A model generated the notes under the pieces. That model did not search any database and was not told the origin of the DNA. It saw only the letters and a program-made list of their open reading frames with translations. From contig CAJTEN010000010.1 in the NCBI GenBank assembly GCA_910575245.1, positions 1 to 64,000 on the forward strand: a stretch of DNA of 64,000 nucleotides. Direction: 5' to 3'. Shown one piece after another: positions 38,398-46,906 of this stretch (position 1 is its first letter; every line of letters begins with the position of its first letter). A program made the position numbers and the translations under genes. The DNA comes from Clostridia bacterium. Its GTDB lineage: Bacteria > Bacillota > Clostridia > Lachnospirales > Lachnospiraceae.

Positions 38398-38421
38398 GAG
38401 TCCGCAGCAACATGCGGACTC
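38398..38421 (-). terminator. Terminator after the GH120 gene
   Basis: A perfect 9-bp stem GAGTCCGCA / TGCGGACTC with a 6-nt loop is followed on the minus strand by TGTTTATTT. It lies 37 bp after the stop codon. Confidence 0.85.
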
Positions 38422-38458
38422 CTGATTGAAACATCACTTATATTGATATAGTATACTC

Positions 38459-40402
38459 CTACCCCCACACTCTGATCCGGTTTACACCTTCCTTTAATCC
38501 GGCAAAAGGCCCTGCCGTGACATGATGATCCCAGTCCCTGCCACAGTAATCTGTGTCAAAGATAATTTCCCTGCCCTCCGGCGTCTCATAAGCCGCCTCC
38601 GTGATACGCGGCATACCGAAGGTTCCCGTGCGCAGTTCCTCAGGCCACTCCTTCAGCATTTCCTTCGTGGCCGTAATCTCCAGATAGGTAACATCCCCCT
38701 CTTCGGTCACGCGTACTCCGGGATCTTTTGCAGAGAGTGCATACTCCTGCTCCCGCTCAAAGTTCTTCGCACCCTTCAGGTAGCAGTTCTGGTTAATATA
38801 GACCGGCTGTTTCACCAACAGATACATCTCTATATCACCATTCCCCTTAGACAGAACCTCCTCAATATATTCCTCCAGCGATACCGTACTTCCCGCATAT
38901 CCCTCCGTACCGTAAGTGGACTGTTCCGTATAGGCAGCGGCACCGCCCAGGAAAATATTCCTGTAGATTCTGTCATCTCCTCCGTAGACCACCGTAGTTC
39001 CGGCTATCTCCGTAGTATGCGGATAATGATAGGGTGTGGCCCGGTCCGGCACAGGCTCCCTGCGCATCGTCCCGCAGCAGAGATTGTGGACATAAGCGCC
39101 GCCCTGCGCAATGTTATCGAAGTTATAGTCCGATGCAAAAATATTATGGTCTACAATATAAGGGCCGTGTGTCACTTCGATCATCAGATCCCTGTCGTTG
39201 CCATAATACAGGTTACTGCTCACCCGCACGCCCTGTGCCTGCCAGTCCAGCCATGTGCCAAGCGTACTGTTGTGGATGTTATTATGATGAATCTGTACAT
39301 CAAGCGCCGCATGAAGCTTAATACCTGCAATCTCATACCCGAAATACTCATGCTTCACGGCAATATTATAGATATGGTTGCCGTAGATCTGACTGAAGAC
39401 ACAGCCCATATGTCCCACGATACCGTTCTGGCCGCAATCGTAGATCACATTATTACGGATAATATGCGAACCCACCGTCTCCTTGCTCCACCCGATATGG
39501 CGTGCCCTGAAAACCGCCTCCATCTGGTACTGATATCCCGGTTTCCTGCGTGTCCGTGTGCACAGATTATGTCCGGTGGATTCTTCCTTGCCAATACTGA
39601 TCCCGCTGCATTTCGCATCATGGATAATATTATTCTCAATTATCCAGCCCCGGCTCCAGTTTGCACCCAGAAGCCCCGGCTGGTCTGCCGTAGGCGGCGT
39701 CCACGGACAGGCCGCCTGTGCCATCTCAAATCCGGAGACCGTAATATAGTTTCTTCCTGTCTTAACCGGATAGAAACAGCATTTGCGCACATTGATCTCC
39801 ACCAGTTCCTGATTGGGATCCGCTCCCTGGAAATTCGCATAAATAGTCGTTGTCTCGTTGTCTGTCTCACAGCACCACTGATAAACCGAATCTTCCGGAT
39901 GCAGCAACAGCTCCGCATGATTGGTCCACGGCGGATTGACTCCCTCCGTACGCATAACGGGATTCTTCACCTGTTCCAGAGTCTCCGCTTCATAGAAAGA
40001 TCTCCCGTTCAGATATACCTCTCCGGGATGAAGAATATCTCCTTCCGGCGCAACAAACCAGTCACCGCCCAGTATTTCCCGATACGGATTGTAATCACCG
40101 AACATGCTGTTTGGCAGTACTGCTTTCCAGACCGTCCCTTCCACGTTTTCCCAGCAGGTAATACGTTCGGAACCCTTAATCACGACCTTCTCTCCTTCCG
40201 CTGCCCGGTACACGATACGGTCAAACTCGCTGCTGCCCCCGTTTTCAGGTTTCACCCATTCCCTGTACTCTCCGGCATGTACAATCACCGTATCGCCCGG
40301 CATCGCCAGCGCCGCCGCTTTTGAGATTGTCCTGAAGGGTGCCTGGCTGCTGCCTTCATTTTTGTCAGATCCGCTGACAGATACATGATATTCTCTTTTC
40401 AT
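38459..40402 (-). CDS. GH120-type beta-xylosidase, right-handed beta-helix
   Basis: This 647-aa protein lacks a signal peptide, so it acts in the cytosol. It resembles, throughout its length, the glycoside hydrolase family 120 beta-xylosidase XylC of Thermoanaerobacterium as I recall it, including WSRGWIIENNIIHDAKCSGI and the beta-helix core. The likely catalytic pair is Asp386 (in GTWLDWQAQG) and Glu409 (in LMIEVTHGPY), spaced 23 residues apart as in that enzyme. It would cleave imported xylo-oligosaccharides to xylose. It is the first gene of the sugar locus, with its own promoter, a GGAGG site and a terminator. A more general DUF1565/parallel beta-helix label would also fit. Confidence 0.9.
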   Translation of the reverse strand: MKREYHVSVSGSDKNEGSSQAPFRTISKAAALAMPGDTVIVHAGEYREWVKPENGGSSEFDRIVYRAAEGEKVVIKGSERITCWENVEGTVWKAVLPNSMFGDYNPYREILGGDWFVAPEGDILHPGEVYLNGRSFYEAETLEQVKNPVMRTEGVNPPWTNHAELLLHPEDSVYQWCCETDNETTTIYANFQGADPNQELVEINVRKCCFYPVKTGRNYITVSGFEMAQAACPWTPPTADQPGLLGANWSRGWIIENNIIHDAKCSGISIGKEESTGHNLCTRTRRKPGYQYQMEAVFRARHIGWSKETVGSHIIRNNVIYDCGQNGIVGHMGCVFSQIYGNHIYNIAVKHEYFGYEIAGIKLHAALDVQIHHNNIHNSTLGTWLDWQAQGVRVSSNLYYGNDRDLMIEVTHGPYIVDHNIFASDYNFDNIAQGGAYVHNLCCGTMRREPVPDRATPYHYPHTTEIAGTTVVYGGDDRIYRNIFLGGAAAYTEQSTYGTEGYAGSTVSLEEYIEEVLSKGNGDIEMYLLVKQPVYINQNCYLKGAKNFEREQEYALSAKDPGVRVTEEGDVTYLEITATKEMLKEWPEELRTGTFGMPRITEAAYETPEGREIIFDTDYCGRDWDHHVTAGPFAGLKEGVNRIRVWG

Positions 40403-40495
40403 CTTTTACCTCCATAGCTCCATACTTTCTTCCGTCAGTTAATGAGCCTGCTTTGCACAAGTGCTCACTACTTAAGCCTTTCTATCCCTTAATCC

Positions 40496-40525
40496 AGTAT
40501 AAGCTACCTATTTGTCGGTACTCAA
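40496..40525 (-). promoter_or_regulatory. Promoter of the GH120 gene
   Basis: The minus strand has TTGAGT (40520-40525), an 18-bp spacer and TATACT (40496-40501), about 90 bp before the GH120 start. Downstream of it, TGAGC/GCTCA arms (about 40443-40467) could form a leader hairpin. Confidence 0.65.
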
Positions 40526-40694
40526 GACGATTATTGGGGGATTTATCTTGAAAAAAATGTTGAAAGAATCTTCTTAGGGGAAATAATTAACTGTTTCACA
40601 TTCAGAATCATTACAGACATGACGATAATAAATTTAACAGATCAGAGCTACAGTTCAGATCCCATATAGCAATCTGCAAATTGACTCGCTTCAC

Positions 40695-40717
40695 CCAAAG
40701 CATTCCAACTGCTTTGG
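40695..40717. promoter_or_regulatory. Inverted repeat before the 83-aa protein gene
   Basis: A perfect 7-bp inverted repeat CCAAAGC / GCTTTGG with a 9-bp spacer lies 44 bp before the start codon of the small plus-strand gene. It overlaps a possible -35 TTGGCA (40714-40719) that pairs with TATCAT (40737-40742) at 17 bp, although that start site would be very close to the ribosome site. Confidence 0.4.
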
Positions 40718-40760
40718 CACGGCAATATGACAGACATATCATATACAGGAGGGACAGACA

Positions 40761-41012
40761 ATGACTATCGAAACCTTAGACGGAATGGCTCAGGTGCTTA
40801 ACTCTATGGAGAATACCGTGAAGCTCCGCAATCAGGCAAGAGCCGAGAGACGTGCCGAAGAAGCCGCCCAGGCACAGAAAGATTTCCAGAAGAAACTGAT
40901 GCTCGCCGCCACTACGGAAACAGAACTGGACAGCCTGGCATCCAGGGCGAAAGGCTCCCACGACGCGGTGCTCAGAGACCAGCTGATGGGACTTATGATG
41001 GCAGGCTTCTAG
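40761..41012 (+). CDS. Small helical protein of unknown function (83 aa)
   Basis: This 83-aa protein is rich in Ala, Glu, Arg and Gln and is predicted to be mostly coiled coil (RNQARAERRAEEAAQAQKDF region), with a hydrophobic Met-rich C-terminus ending LMMAGF. It has a strong AGGAGGG site seven bases before the ATG, which supports it as a real gene in spite of its size. It stands alone between the sugar locus and another orphan gene. I do not recognise it. Confidence 0.65.
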   Translation: MTIETLDGMAQVLNSMENTVKLRNQARAERRAEEAAQAQKDFQKKLMLAATTETELDSLASRAKGSHDAVLRDQLMGLMMAGF

Positions 41013-41093
41013 AACAGCCTTATTCCCGAAAATATCAATGCCGCACAGTCTGGCACAACGAATTGCCAAGGCAGCGCGGCATCAATAGAATCC

Positions 41094-41483
41094 TTATTCA
41101 ATCTGGGCGATCAGGTTCCAAAAAGGGGCATGGCCGCCCTCTTTCTTTCCGGTCTTGTCAAAAAAAGTTATCTTATCCTGATAATCCGGTACAACTCTCA
41201 TAATGGAATTCTTCGCCAATGTCTCCTGACTCTTATTCACACAGATAATGTAACGGCCCTCCTTATGTTCCGGCGGGTTCTCCTTTCTATCCCGTATATC
41301 CGTTTCAGCCAGATTCACTGTCGCAATTCCTGCCATATCGAATTTCTTCTTGAATTTGATATAAAAAGAGATTCCCTCCCGGAAAAATACTTTCTTGATC
41401 CTTTCCTTCGTGGCACTTTCATATACTTCGCACAGTTCAATCTCATTATTCACTTTTACCTTAGACAATTTAGATTCTACCAT
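41094..41483 (-). CDS. Conserved-looking hypothetical protein (129 aa)
   Basis: This 129-aa protein has no signal peptide or TM segment. It is Lys/Glu-rich and probably an alpha/beta fold; motifs such as GISFYIKFKKKFDMAGIATV and YIICVNKSQETLAKNSIMRV are suggestive but not recognised. GAGG lies at good spacing before the ATG. It is convergent with the preceding 83-aa gene. The 248 bp upstream of it hold no other gene. Confidence 0.65.
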   Translation of the reverse strand: MVESKLSKVKVNNEIELCEVYESATKERIKKVFFREGISFYIKFKKKFDMAGIATVNLAETDIRDRKENPPEHKEGRYIICVNKSQETLAKNSIMRVVPDYQDKITFFDKTGKKEGGHAPFWNLIAQIE

Positions 41484-41731
41484 AATACTACCTCATTTCT
41501 GTTGTTCCAAAAGATCTTCGAAAGATCAAACCAACTGACCAGATGCTTCTCCTCAGCAAGCTTCATGATGCTAAAAGACGGCTCTGTCTTTATCATATGC
41601 ATCCATTCAGCTTACAAGTACTTATCCTATCACATCAGATGTGAAAATGTCGTGAAGGAAATTGGTAGAATTTCTTAAGATTTTCTTACGGCCAAATCAA
41701 CCCGTATATGAACCTGCCCGAACGGCTTTCC

Positions 41732-42817
41732 TTATGTTCCTACGATACTGCCGCCGCCCAGAACATACCCTTCCTCATAAAATACTACCGCCTGTCCCGG
41801 TGTGATCGCCCGCACCGGTGCAAGAAACCTGCACCTGATTATATCTTCCCCCACTTGCTCAATGATACATCGCTCCCCTGCATGGGCATATCGGATCTTG
41901 GCCAGCACTTCCCTGGGCTTTGGCAGTTCAGCCATCCCCATATAATTGATGTGGTCGCAGTACAGTGTGTCGCCGAATACATCCTGCGCTTCCCCGATCA
42001 CCACCTCGTCCGTCTCCGGCCGGATCTTCGTCACGAACACAGGGCGGCCCATGGCAAGGTTCAGGCCCTTCCGCTGCCCTATCGTATAATGCGTGATCCC
42101 AAGATGCTGCCCGAGAATCTGCCCGTCAGCCGTCACGAAATTGCCTCTCCCCGGAACTCGTGTGCCTGCCTCTCTGTCGATATAGGCGGCATAATCATGA
42201 TCGGGAATAAAACAAATCTCCTGACTGTCCGGCTTATGGGCTACCGTAAGTCCCTCCCGCAGTGCGATCCCGCGTATCTCCTCCTTCGTATACTCTCCCA
42301 CCGGCATCAGCGTATGGGCCAGCTGTTCCTGGGTCAAATTATACAGGGCATAGGTCTGGTCTTTCTTCGACGTCACGGAATTGCACACTGCGTACCTGCC
42401 TTCCGGCGTCACAGCAATCCTGGCATAATGTCCCGTTGCAATATAATCCGCGCCGATGGCCAGGCTCCGCCTGAGCATCGATTCCCATTTCACATAACGG
42501 TTGCAGGCAATACAGGGATTCGGCGTCCTGCCCGCAAGATATTCCTCCACAAAATAATCCATGACTCTGCACTTGAATTCTTCCTTGAAATTCATTACAT
42601 AATGCGGAATATCCAGCTGGCCGGCCACTCTTCTGGCATCCTCCACTGCACTGAAACCACAGCACCCTCCGTTCTCCTCCTGTACTTCCCTCTCCTCATC
42701 CTGCCAGATCTGCATGGTGACGCCGATCACATCATATCCCTGTTCTTTCAGAAGATACGCCGCCACGGAAGAATCCACGCCGCCGGACATACCTACTACT
42801 ACTTTTTTCTTTGACAT
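41732..42817 (-). CDS. mnmA: tRNA-specific 2-thiouridylase MnmA
   Basis: This 361-aa enzyme puts sulfur on U34 of Lys, Glu and Gln tRNAs. It has the ATP-binding PP-loop GMSGGVDSSVAAYLL at the N-terminus and the two catalytic cysteines in NPCIACNRYVKW and SQEICFIPD. The ATG at 42817 follows GGAAAG; the open frame runs 34 codons further upstream through a repeat and was rejected. A TTGCACC palindromic repeat lies 18 bp before the start codon. Confidence 0.98.
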   Translation of the reverse strand: MSKKKVVVGMSGGVDSSVAAYLLKEQGYDVIGVTMQIWQDEEREVQEENGGCCGFSAVEDARRVAGQLDIPHYVMNFKEEFKCRVMDYFVEEYLAGRTPNPCIACNRYVKWESMLRRSLAIGADYIATGHYARIAVTPEGRYAVCNSVTSKKDQTYALYNLTQEQLAHTLMPVGEYTKEEIRGIALREGLTVAHKPDSQEICFIPDHDYAAYIDREAGTRVPGRGNFVTADGQILGQHLGITHYTIGQRKGLNLAMGRPVFVTKIRPETDEVVIGEAQDVFGDTLYCDHINYMGMAELPKPREVLAKIRYAHAGERCIIEQVGEDIIRCRFLAPVRAITPGQAVVFYEEGYVLGGGSIVGT

Positions 42818-42834
42818 AAATTTTCTTTCCATAT

Positions 42835-42887
42835 TTGCACCTACATGTCTTTCCCCGACACATATTCCCATGAAAAGTACGGTGCAA
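42835..42887. repeat. 53-bp TTGCACC...GGTGCAA repeat, copy 1
   Basis: The element has perfect 7-bp inverted ends TTGCACC / GGTGCAA. Its interior (CATGTCTTTCC, CGACACA, TGAAAAGTAC) is shared with the 52-bp copy at 59567-59618. It lies directly upstream of mnmA. The stretch 42890-42970 after it is also rich in short G+C-rich palindromes. Confidence 0.75.
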
Positions 42888-43116
42888 GTATCGGATGCAC
42901 ACATGCAGACGAGCTGCATGGCGCGTGTACGCTCAGCGCAGCGTGTGCGCAGAGCTGATTTATTGTCTTTCTTTCCATACTTTATCTCCTCAATGTCTGA
43001 CAGCCTGCATCCTGATGAATCAAAACATTCCTGCAGCTGCCTTCAGAAAATCATGTTCTTCCGGTCTCGTCTTGCGCATAAACTAAAACCATACCCAGCT
43101 ATTGGAATGGTGCATT

Positions 43117-44544
43117 ATGAAACGGAAATGGAAAAACCCTCTTGTAACCGGAACCGTTATCCTGACACTGACCGGTCTGCTCAGCCGTTTTATCGGCTTT
43201 TTCTATCGTATTTTTCTATCCAATATATTCGGAGCCGAAGGAATGGGAATCTATCAGCTGATTTCTCCGGTGCTCGCACTCTCCTTCGCCCTGACCGCAT
43301 CCGGTATCCAGACCGCTATCTCCAAATATGTCGCCAGCGAAACAAGCACCCACGATTATCGCACTTCCTTCCGGACGCTCTGGGCCGGTTTCGTTATGTC
43401 CATGGCCTTGTCCATCGGATGCGCTTTTTCTATTTACATATATGCTGATACGATTGCCTCCGCATTCCTTCTGGAACCCCGGACAGCACCCCTGCTCCGT
43501 ATTATAGCCGTGTCCATTCCCATGGCCACCGTACACTCCTGCATCAACGGTTACTTCTATGGTATCCGCAAGACAGCGATTCCTGCTATCTCCCAGTTAT
43601 CAGAACAGATCTTCCGCGTCGGGTCTGTCTACCTGATCTACTATTTCTGCAGACAGCACAATATGACGCCGACCATCAGCTTCGCTGTAGCAGGTCTTGT
43701 CATCGGCGAAAGTGCCTCTATGATCGTATCTGTTGTTGCGATTCTTTCCCGCGCACACAGTGTATTCCCCGTCGGCAGCCATCACCCGTACCAGCAGCAT
43801 CCGTCTGCCCATACACTCTTTAACACGTACCGCCGCATATGCAGCAAGCTTTTGTGTCTGGCCGTCCCTTTGTCCGCCAACCGCCTGGTCATCAACCTGC
43901 TGCAGAGCATTGAGGCGATTTATATCCCCAACCGCCTTATGGCGTATGGCCTGACCAGTGCCGACGCTCTGGGTGTTTACGGCGTGCTGACAGGTATGAG
44001 TATGCCTCTCATCCTGTTCCCGTCTGCTGTCACGAATTCTATTTCCGTATTATTACTGCCCATCGTCTCTGAGGCGGATGAAAGCGGCAACCAGGGAGCC
44101 GTCAGACGTGCCATTATGACTTCCATACGCTACTGTCTGCTGCTTGGTTTTGGATGCACTGCCATGTTTCTGCTTCTGGGGCGTACTGCCGGACAGCTTA
44201 TGTTCCATTCGGAACTCGCCGGAAGTTTTATCCTTACACTCAGTTTCATCTGCCCCTTTATGTACATTGCCAGCACACTGGGCAGCATTCTGAACGGGCT
44301 GGGTAAAACCGCCCAGACGTTCCTCTATAGTATAGTCAGTCTTCTTCTCAGGCTTGTATTTGTCTTTTTCACGATTCCCGTTTACGGAATCAAAGGTTAT
44401 CTATGGGGTATCCTGGCAAGCCAGATGCTGCAGACACTGCTGTGTACGGTCTCTGCGCTGCATATTTCCCGTGGTAAAAGTTCCGATGTTACTATGGGCA
44501 GCCAAGCCCCGAATAGTAACAGCTCAGGCAGGTCTGCGCATTAG
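43117..44544 (+). CDS. SpoVB/MurJ-like oligosaccharide flippase family protein
   Basis: This protein of about 475 aa has 12-14 TM helices of the MOP (multidrug/oligosaccharidyl-lipid/polysaccharide) superfamily. The start GTVILTLTGLLSRFIGFFYRIFLSN and GAEGMGIYQLISPVLALSFALTASG are typical of SpoVB and related lipid-linked cell-wall precursor flippases in Clostridia. It may serve spore cortex or envelope polysaccharide synthesis. The ATG at 43117 is preferred over one five codons earlier. The last 19 residues are encoded by, and beyond, a GTTACTAT palindromic repeat, so the natural C-terminus may have been replaced. Confidence 0.88.
   Translation: MKRKWKNPLVTGTVILTLTGLLSRFIGFFYRIFLSNIFGAEGMGIYQLISPVLALSFALTASGIQTAISKYVASETSTHDYRTSFRTLWAGFVMSMALSIGCAFSIYIYADTIASAFLLEPRTAPLLRIIAVSIPMATVHSCINGYFYGIRKTAIPAISQLSEQIFRVGSVYLIYYFCRQHNMTPTISFAVAGLVIGESASMIVSVVAILSRAHSVFPVGSHHPYQQHPSAHTLFNTYRRICSKLLCLAVPLSANRLVINLLQSIEAIYIPNRLMAYGLTSADALGVYGVLTGMSMPLILFPSAVTNSISVLLLPIVSEADESGNQGAVRRAIMTSIRYCLLLGFGCTAMFLLLGRTAGQLMFHSELAGSFILTLSFICPFMYIASTLGSILNGLGKTAQTFLYSIVSLLLRLVFVFFTIPVYGIKGYLWGILASQMLQTLLCTVSALHISRGKSSDVTMGSQAPNSNSSGRSAH
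44488..44520. repeat. 33-bp GTTACTAT palindrome inside the flippase 3' end
   Basis: The sequence has the same length and the same 8-bp inverted ends as the element at 9624-9656, with an inner GGGC/GCCC pairing. No flanking direct repeat was seen. It is followed by AGCTCAG, so GTAACAGCTCAG reproduces the start of the 159-bp element at 13224. It is read in frame as part of the flippase tail. Confidence 0.7.
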
Positions 44545-44548
44545 AGAC

Positions 44549-44577
44549 TTGCGATTCCTAACTCAATATACTATAAT
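44549..44577 (+). promoter_or_regulatory. Promoter of the DAHP synthase gene
   Basis: TTGCGA (44549-44554), a 17-bp spacer and a perfect TATAAT (44572-44577) lie about 60 bp before the aroF start codon, just after the flippase stop. Confidence 0.82.
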
Positions 44578-44635
44578 AAACATGTTTTTGCCAGAAAAAC
44601 CGAATAAAAATACAATCCGAAAGGAGAATAAAGAT

Positions 44636-45664
44636 ATGTCATTTCACTTCGTAGCAAAGCTTCCAACCCCAAATGAAATCCGGGAACAGTTTCCGGTACC
44701 TCAGCGCCTTGCCGAAATCAAGCGCAGGCGCGATGCCGAAATACGGGATGTCATCACCGGTAAAAGTAATAAATTCCTCGTCATCATCGGCCCCTGTTCC
44801 GCCGACAATGAAGATGCTGTCTGCGACTATGTAGACCGTCTCGCCAAAGTCAACGAAAAGGTAAAGGACAAGCTGATCCTGATCCCCAGAATCTACACAA
44901 ATAAACCCCGTACTACCGGCGAGGGATATAAGGGTATCGTCAGCCAGCCGGATCCTGAGAAAAAACCGGATTTTATGAGCGGGCTGATCGCCATGCGTAA
45001 GATGCACATTCATGCCATCGAGGTATCCGAGATGACCGCCGCAGATGAAATGCTCTATCCGGACAACTGGGGCTATGTAGAAGACATCCTCTCCTACGTA
45101 GCAATCGGCGCCCGCTCCGTGGAGGATCAGCAGCATCGTATGACCGTCAGCGGATTCGATGTGCCCGCCGGTATGAAGAATCCAACCAGCGGTACCTTAT
45201 CCGTCATGCTCAATTCCATCTATGCCTCACAGCATCCCCATTCCTTTATCTACAGGGGCTATGAGGTGGAGACAGGCGGCAACCTGCTGGCCCATGCCGT
45301 TCTCCGCGGTTCGGTCAACAAGCACGGCAGAAGTCTTCCCAATTACCACTACGAGGATCTGGCCATGCTGTATTCCCTGTACCAGGAATACGACCTGGTA
45401 AATCCCGCCTGTATTATCGATGCCAACCACAATAATTCCAACAAACAATATGAACAGCAGATCCGTATCGTCAAGGAAGTCATGCACAGCCGGAAGCTGA
45501 ACAGCGACATTCATACGATGGTGAAAGGTGTTATGATAGAAAGTTATATCGAAGAAGGCTGCCAAAAGATTGGTGAAGGTGTCTACGGTAAATCCATCAC
45601 CGATCCCTGTCTCGGATGGGCAGCTTCCGAACAGCTCATTTATGATATTGCAGATTATGAGTGA
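44636..45664 (+). CDS. aroF: 3-deoxy-7-phosphoheptulonate (DAHP) synthase
   Basis: This 342-aa enzyme condenses phosphoenolpyruvate and erythrose 4-phosphate, the first step of the shikimate pathway. It is of the AroF/AroG/AroH type, with IIGPCSADN, PRTTGEGYKG and GMKNPTSG, and SYIEEGCQ near the end. The ATG has AAGGAG at good spacing. The frame is open for a further 94 codons upstream, but these overlap the flippase gene and are not coding. It has its own promoter and a terminator, so it is a single-gene unit. Confidence 0.96.
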   Translation: MSFHFVAKLPTPNEIREQFPVPQRLAEIKRRRDAEIRDVITGKSNKFLVIIGPCSADNEDAVCDYVDRLAKVNEKVKDKLILIPRIYTNKPRTTGEGYKGIVSQPDPEKKPDFMSGLIAMRKMHIHAIEVSEMTAADEMLYPDNWGYVEDILSYVAIGARSVEDQQHRMTVSGFDVPAGMKNPTSGTLSVMLNSIYASQHPHSFIYRGYEVETGGNLLAHAVLRGSVNKHGRSLPNYHYEDLAMLYSLYQEYDLVNPACIIDANHNNSNKQYEQQIRIVKEVMHSRKLNSDIHTMVKGVMIESYIEEGCQKIGEGVYGKSITDPCLGWAASEQLIYDIADYE

Positions 45665-45725
45665 TCCACTCGTGTCTCACCTCATCCTCGGTGCAAACGT
45701 TCCCTGAAAAAAGGTGCAAATAACA

Positions 45726-45762
45726 GATAAAGTGAGCAGGTAAACGGCCGGCTCACTTTATC
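45726..45762. terminator. Bidirectional terminator between aroF and the recombinase gene
   Basis: A perfect 12-bp stem GATAAAGTGAGC / GCTCACTTTATC with a 13-nt loop lies between two converging genes. It has a short T-rich flank on the plus strand. Two GGTGCAAA direct repeats lie just before it (about 45690-45720). Confidence 0.82.
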
Positions 45763-45812
45763 TTAATACTCTTACATTTATAACCTGCGGCGGACCGCCT
45801 TCAGGCTCTTCT

Positions 45813-46697
45813 CTATCCTCTCGGATGCGCTTTCATATATACCTCTCGGATATGGCTTTGATTCAGATTCGCATAGATCTGCGTCGTTGAGATATCCGAA
45901 TGGCCCAGCATTTCCTGCACGCTCCGCAAATCAGCGCCGTTTTCCACCAGATGCGCCGCAAAAGAATGCCGCAGTGTATGCGGCGTGATATCTGCCGTAA
46001 TCTCTGCTTTCTTCGCATAGTATTTGATCAGCTTCCAGAATCCCTGCCTGCTCATGGGCTTGCCGGAACAGTTTGCAAAGAGAACATCGGAAGCTTTATT
46101 TTCCAGCATCGCATCTCTCGTACCGTCCAGATATCTGGACAGCGCATCCCCGGCTGCAGTTCCAAAGGGGATAATCCGCTCCTTATTACGGTCCCTGCAC
46201 AGAATAACTCCCATCTGCATATTGACATCCGAAAGCTTTAACGTGATCAGTTCCGTTACCCGGATGCCGGTTGCATACAGAAGTTCCAGCATCGCCTTAT
46301 CCCGAATCTCCTTATGGGTCTCTCCTGAGGGCTGCTCCAGCAGTTTTACAACCTCATCCGGCGACATAATCTCCGGCGCTTTCTTCTCGATTTTAGGAGC
46401 TTTCAACTGCTCTGATAGGTCTTCCTTCACCATACCTTCCTGCATCATAAAGTGATAAAACGCTTTTAACGATGCAATATTTCTGGACACTGTGGCCACC
46501 GCCAGTTTCTTCTCCTCCAAATATTTCACATAATCAGCTAAATCTTCTGCCGAAACCTCAGACATTTCCAAAATGGCACGGGAGGCCATAAAATGTTGTA
46601 CTTTTTCCAAGTCTCTTCTGTACGACATTTCGGTGTTTCGCGAAGTGTTTTTGACAGTATGTAAATACGCTATGAACGCTGTTATTTCTTTTTCCAT
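45813..46697 (-). CDS. xerD: Tyrosine recombinase XerD-like
   Basis: This 295-aa protein has the SAM-like core-binding N-terminus and the catalytic domain with Arg in YATGIRVTELITL, His-x-x-Arg in HTLRHSFAAHL, and the C-terminal LGHSDISTTQIYANL that carries the nucleophilic Tyr. Length and motifs fit the chromosome-dimer resolvase XerD. The ATG at 46697 gives this normal length; the open frame extends 50 codons upstream without homology. Its neighbour spoIIM is a common one in Clostridia, which argues for the housekeeping role rather than an integrase of a mobile element. Confidence 0.93.
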   Translation of the reverse strand: MEKEITAFIAYLHTVKNTSRNTEMSYRRDLEKVQHFMASRAILEMSEVSAEDLADYVKYLEEKKLAVATVSRNIASLKAFYHFMMQEGMVKEDLSEQLKAPKIEKKAPEIMSPDEVVKLLEQPSGETHKEIRDKAMLELLYATGIRVTELITLKLSDVNMQMGVILCRDRNKERIIPFGTAAGDALSRYLDGTRDAMLENKASDVLFANCSGKPMSRQGFWKLIKYYAKKAEITADITPHTLRHSFAAHLVENGADLRSVQEMLGHSDISTTQIYANLNQSHIREVYMKAHPRG

Positions 46698-46906
46698 GTA
46701 ACCGGAAATCCTTCCCCCAAATATCATCTTTATGTAAATCAAATGAGACGCCTGCCTATCATTATAAGCAGATTTCGGGAGAAAAGCAAATATAAATTTC
46801 CCGGAATTTACGGGCTTTTCAAGCGATTTCCAAGCAAAACACAACATATCGTCAAGTCAGAAATTTATGTCTACTATATCTTGGAAGAGTAAACGAAAAA
46901 ATATTT

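Noticed and set aside
38522..40324. 600-codon open frame opposite the GH120 gene
   Set aside because: It mirrors a well supported enzyme gene and shows no protein-like motifs.
44354..44635. Extended N-terminus of the DAHP synthase frame
   Set aside because: It overlaps the flippase gene in another frame and lies upstream of the promoter; the normal start at 44636 has a clear ribosome site.
45813..46697. Integrase of a mobile element
   Set aside because: Length, motifs and housekeeping neighbours (spoIIM, nudix) fit XerD; no phage or conjugative genes are near.
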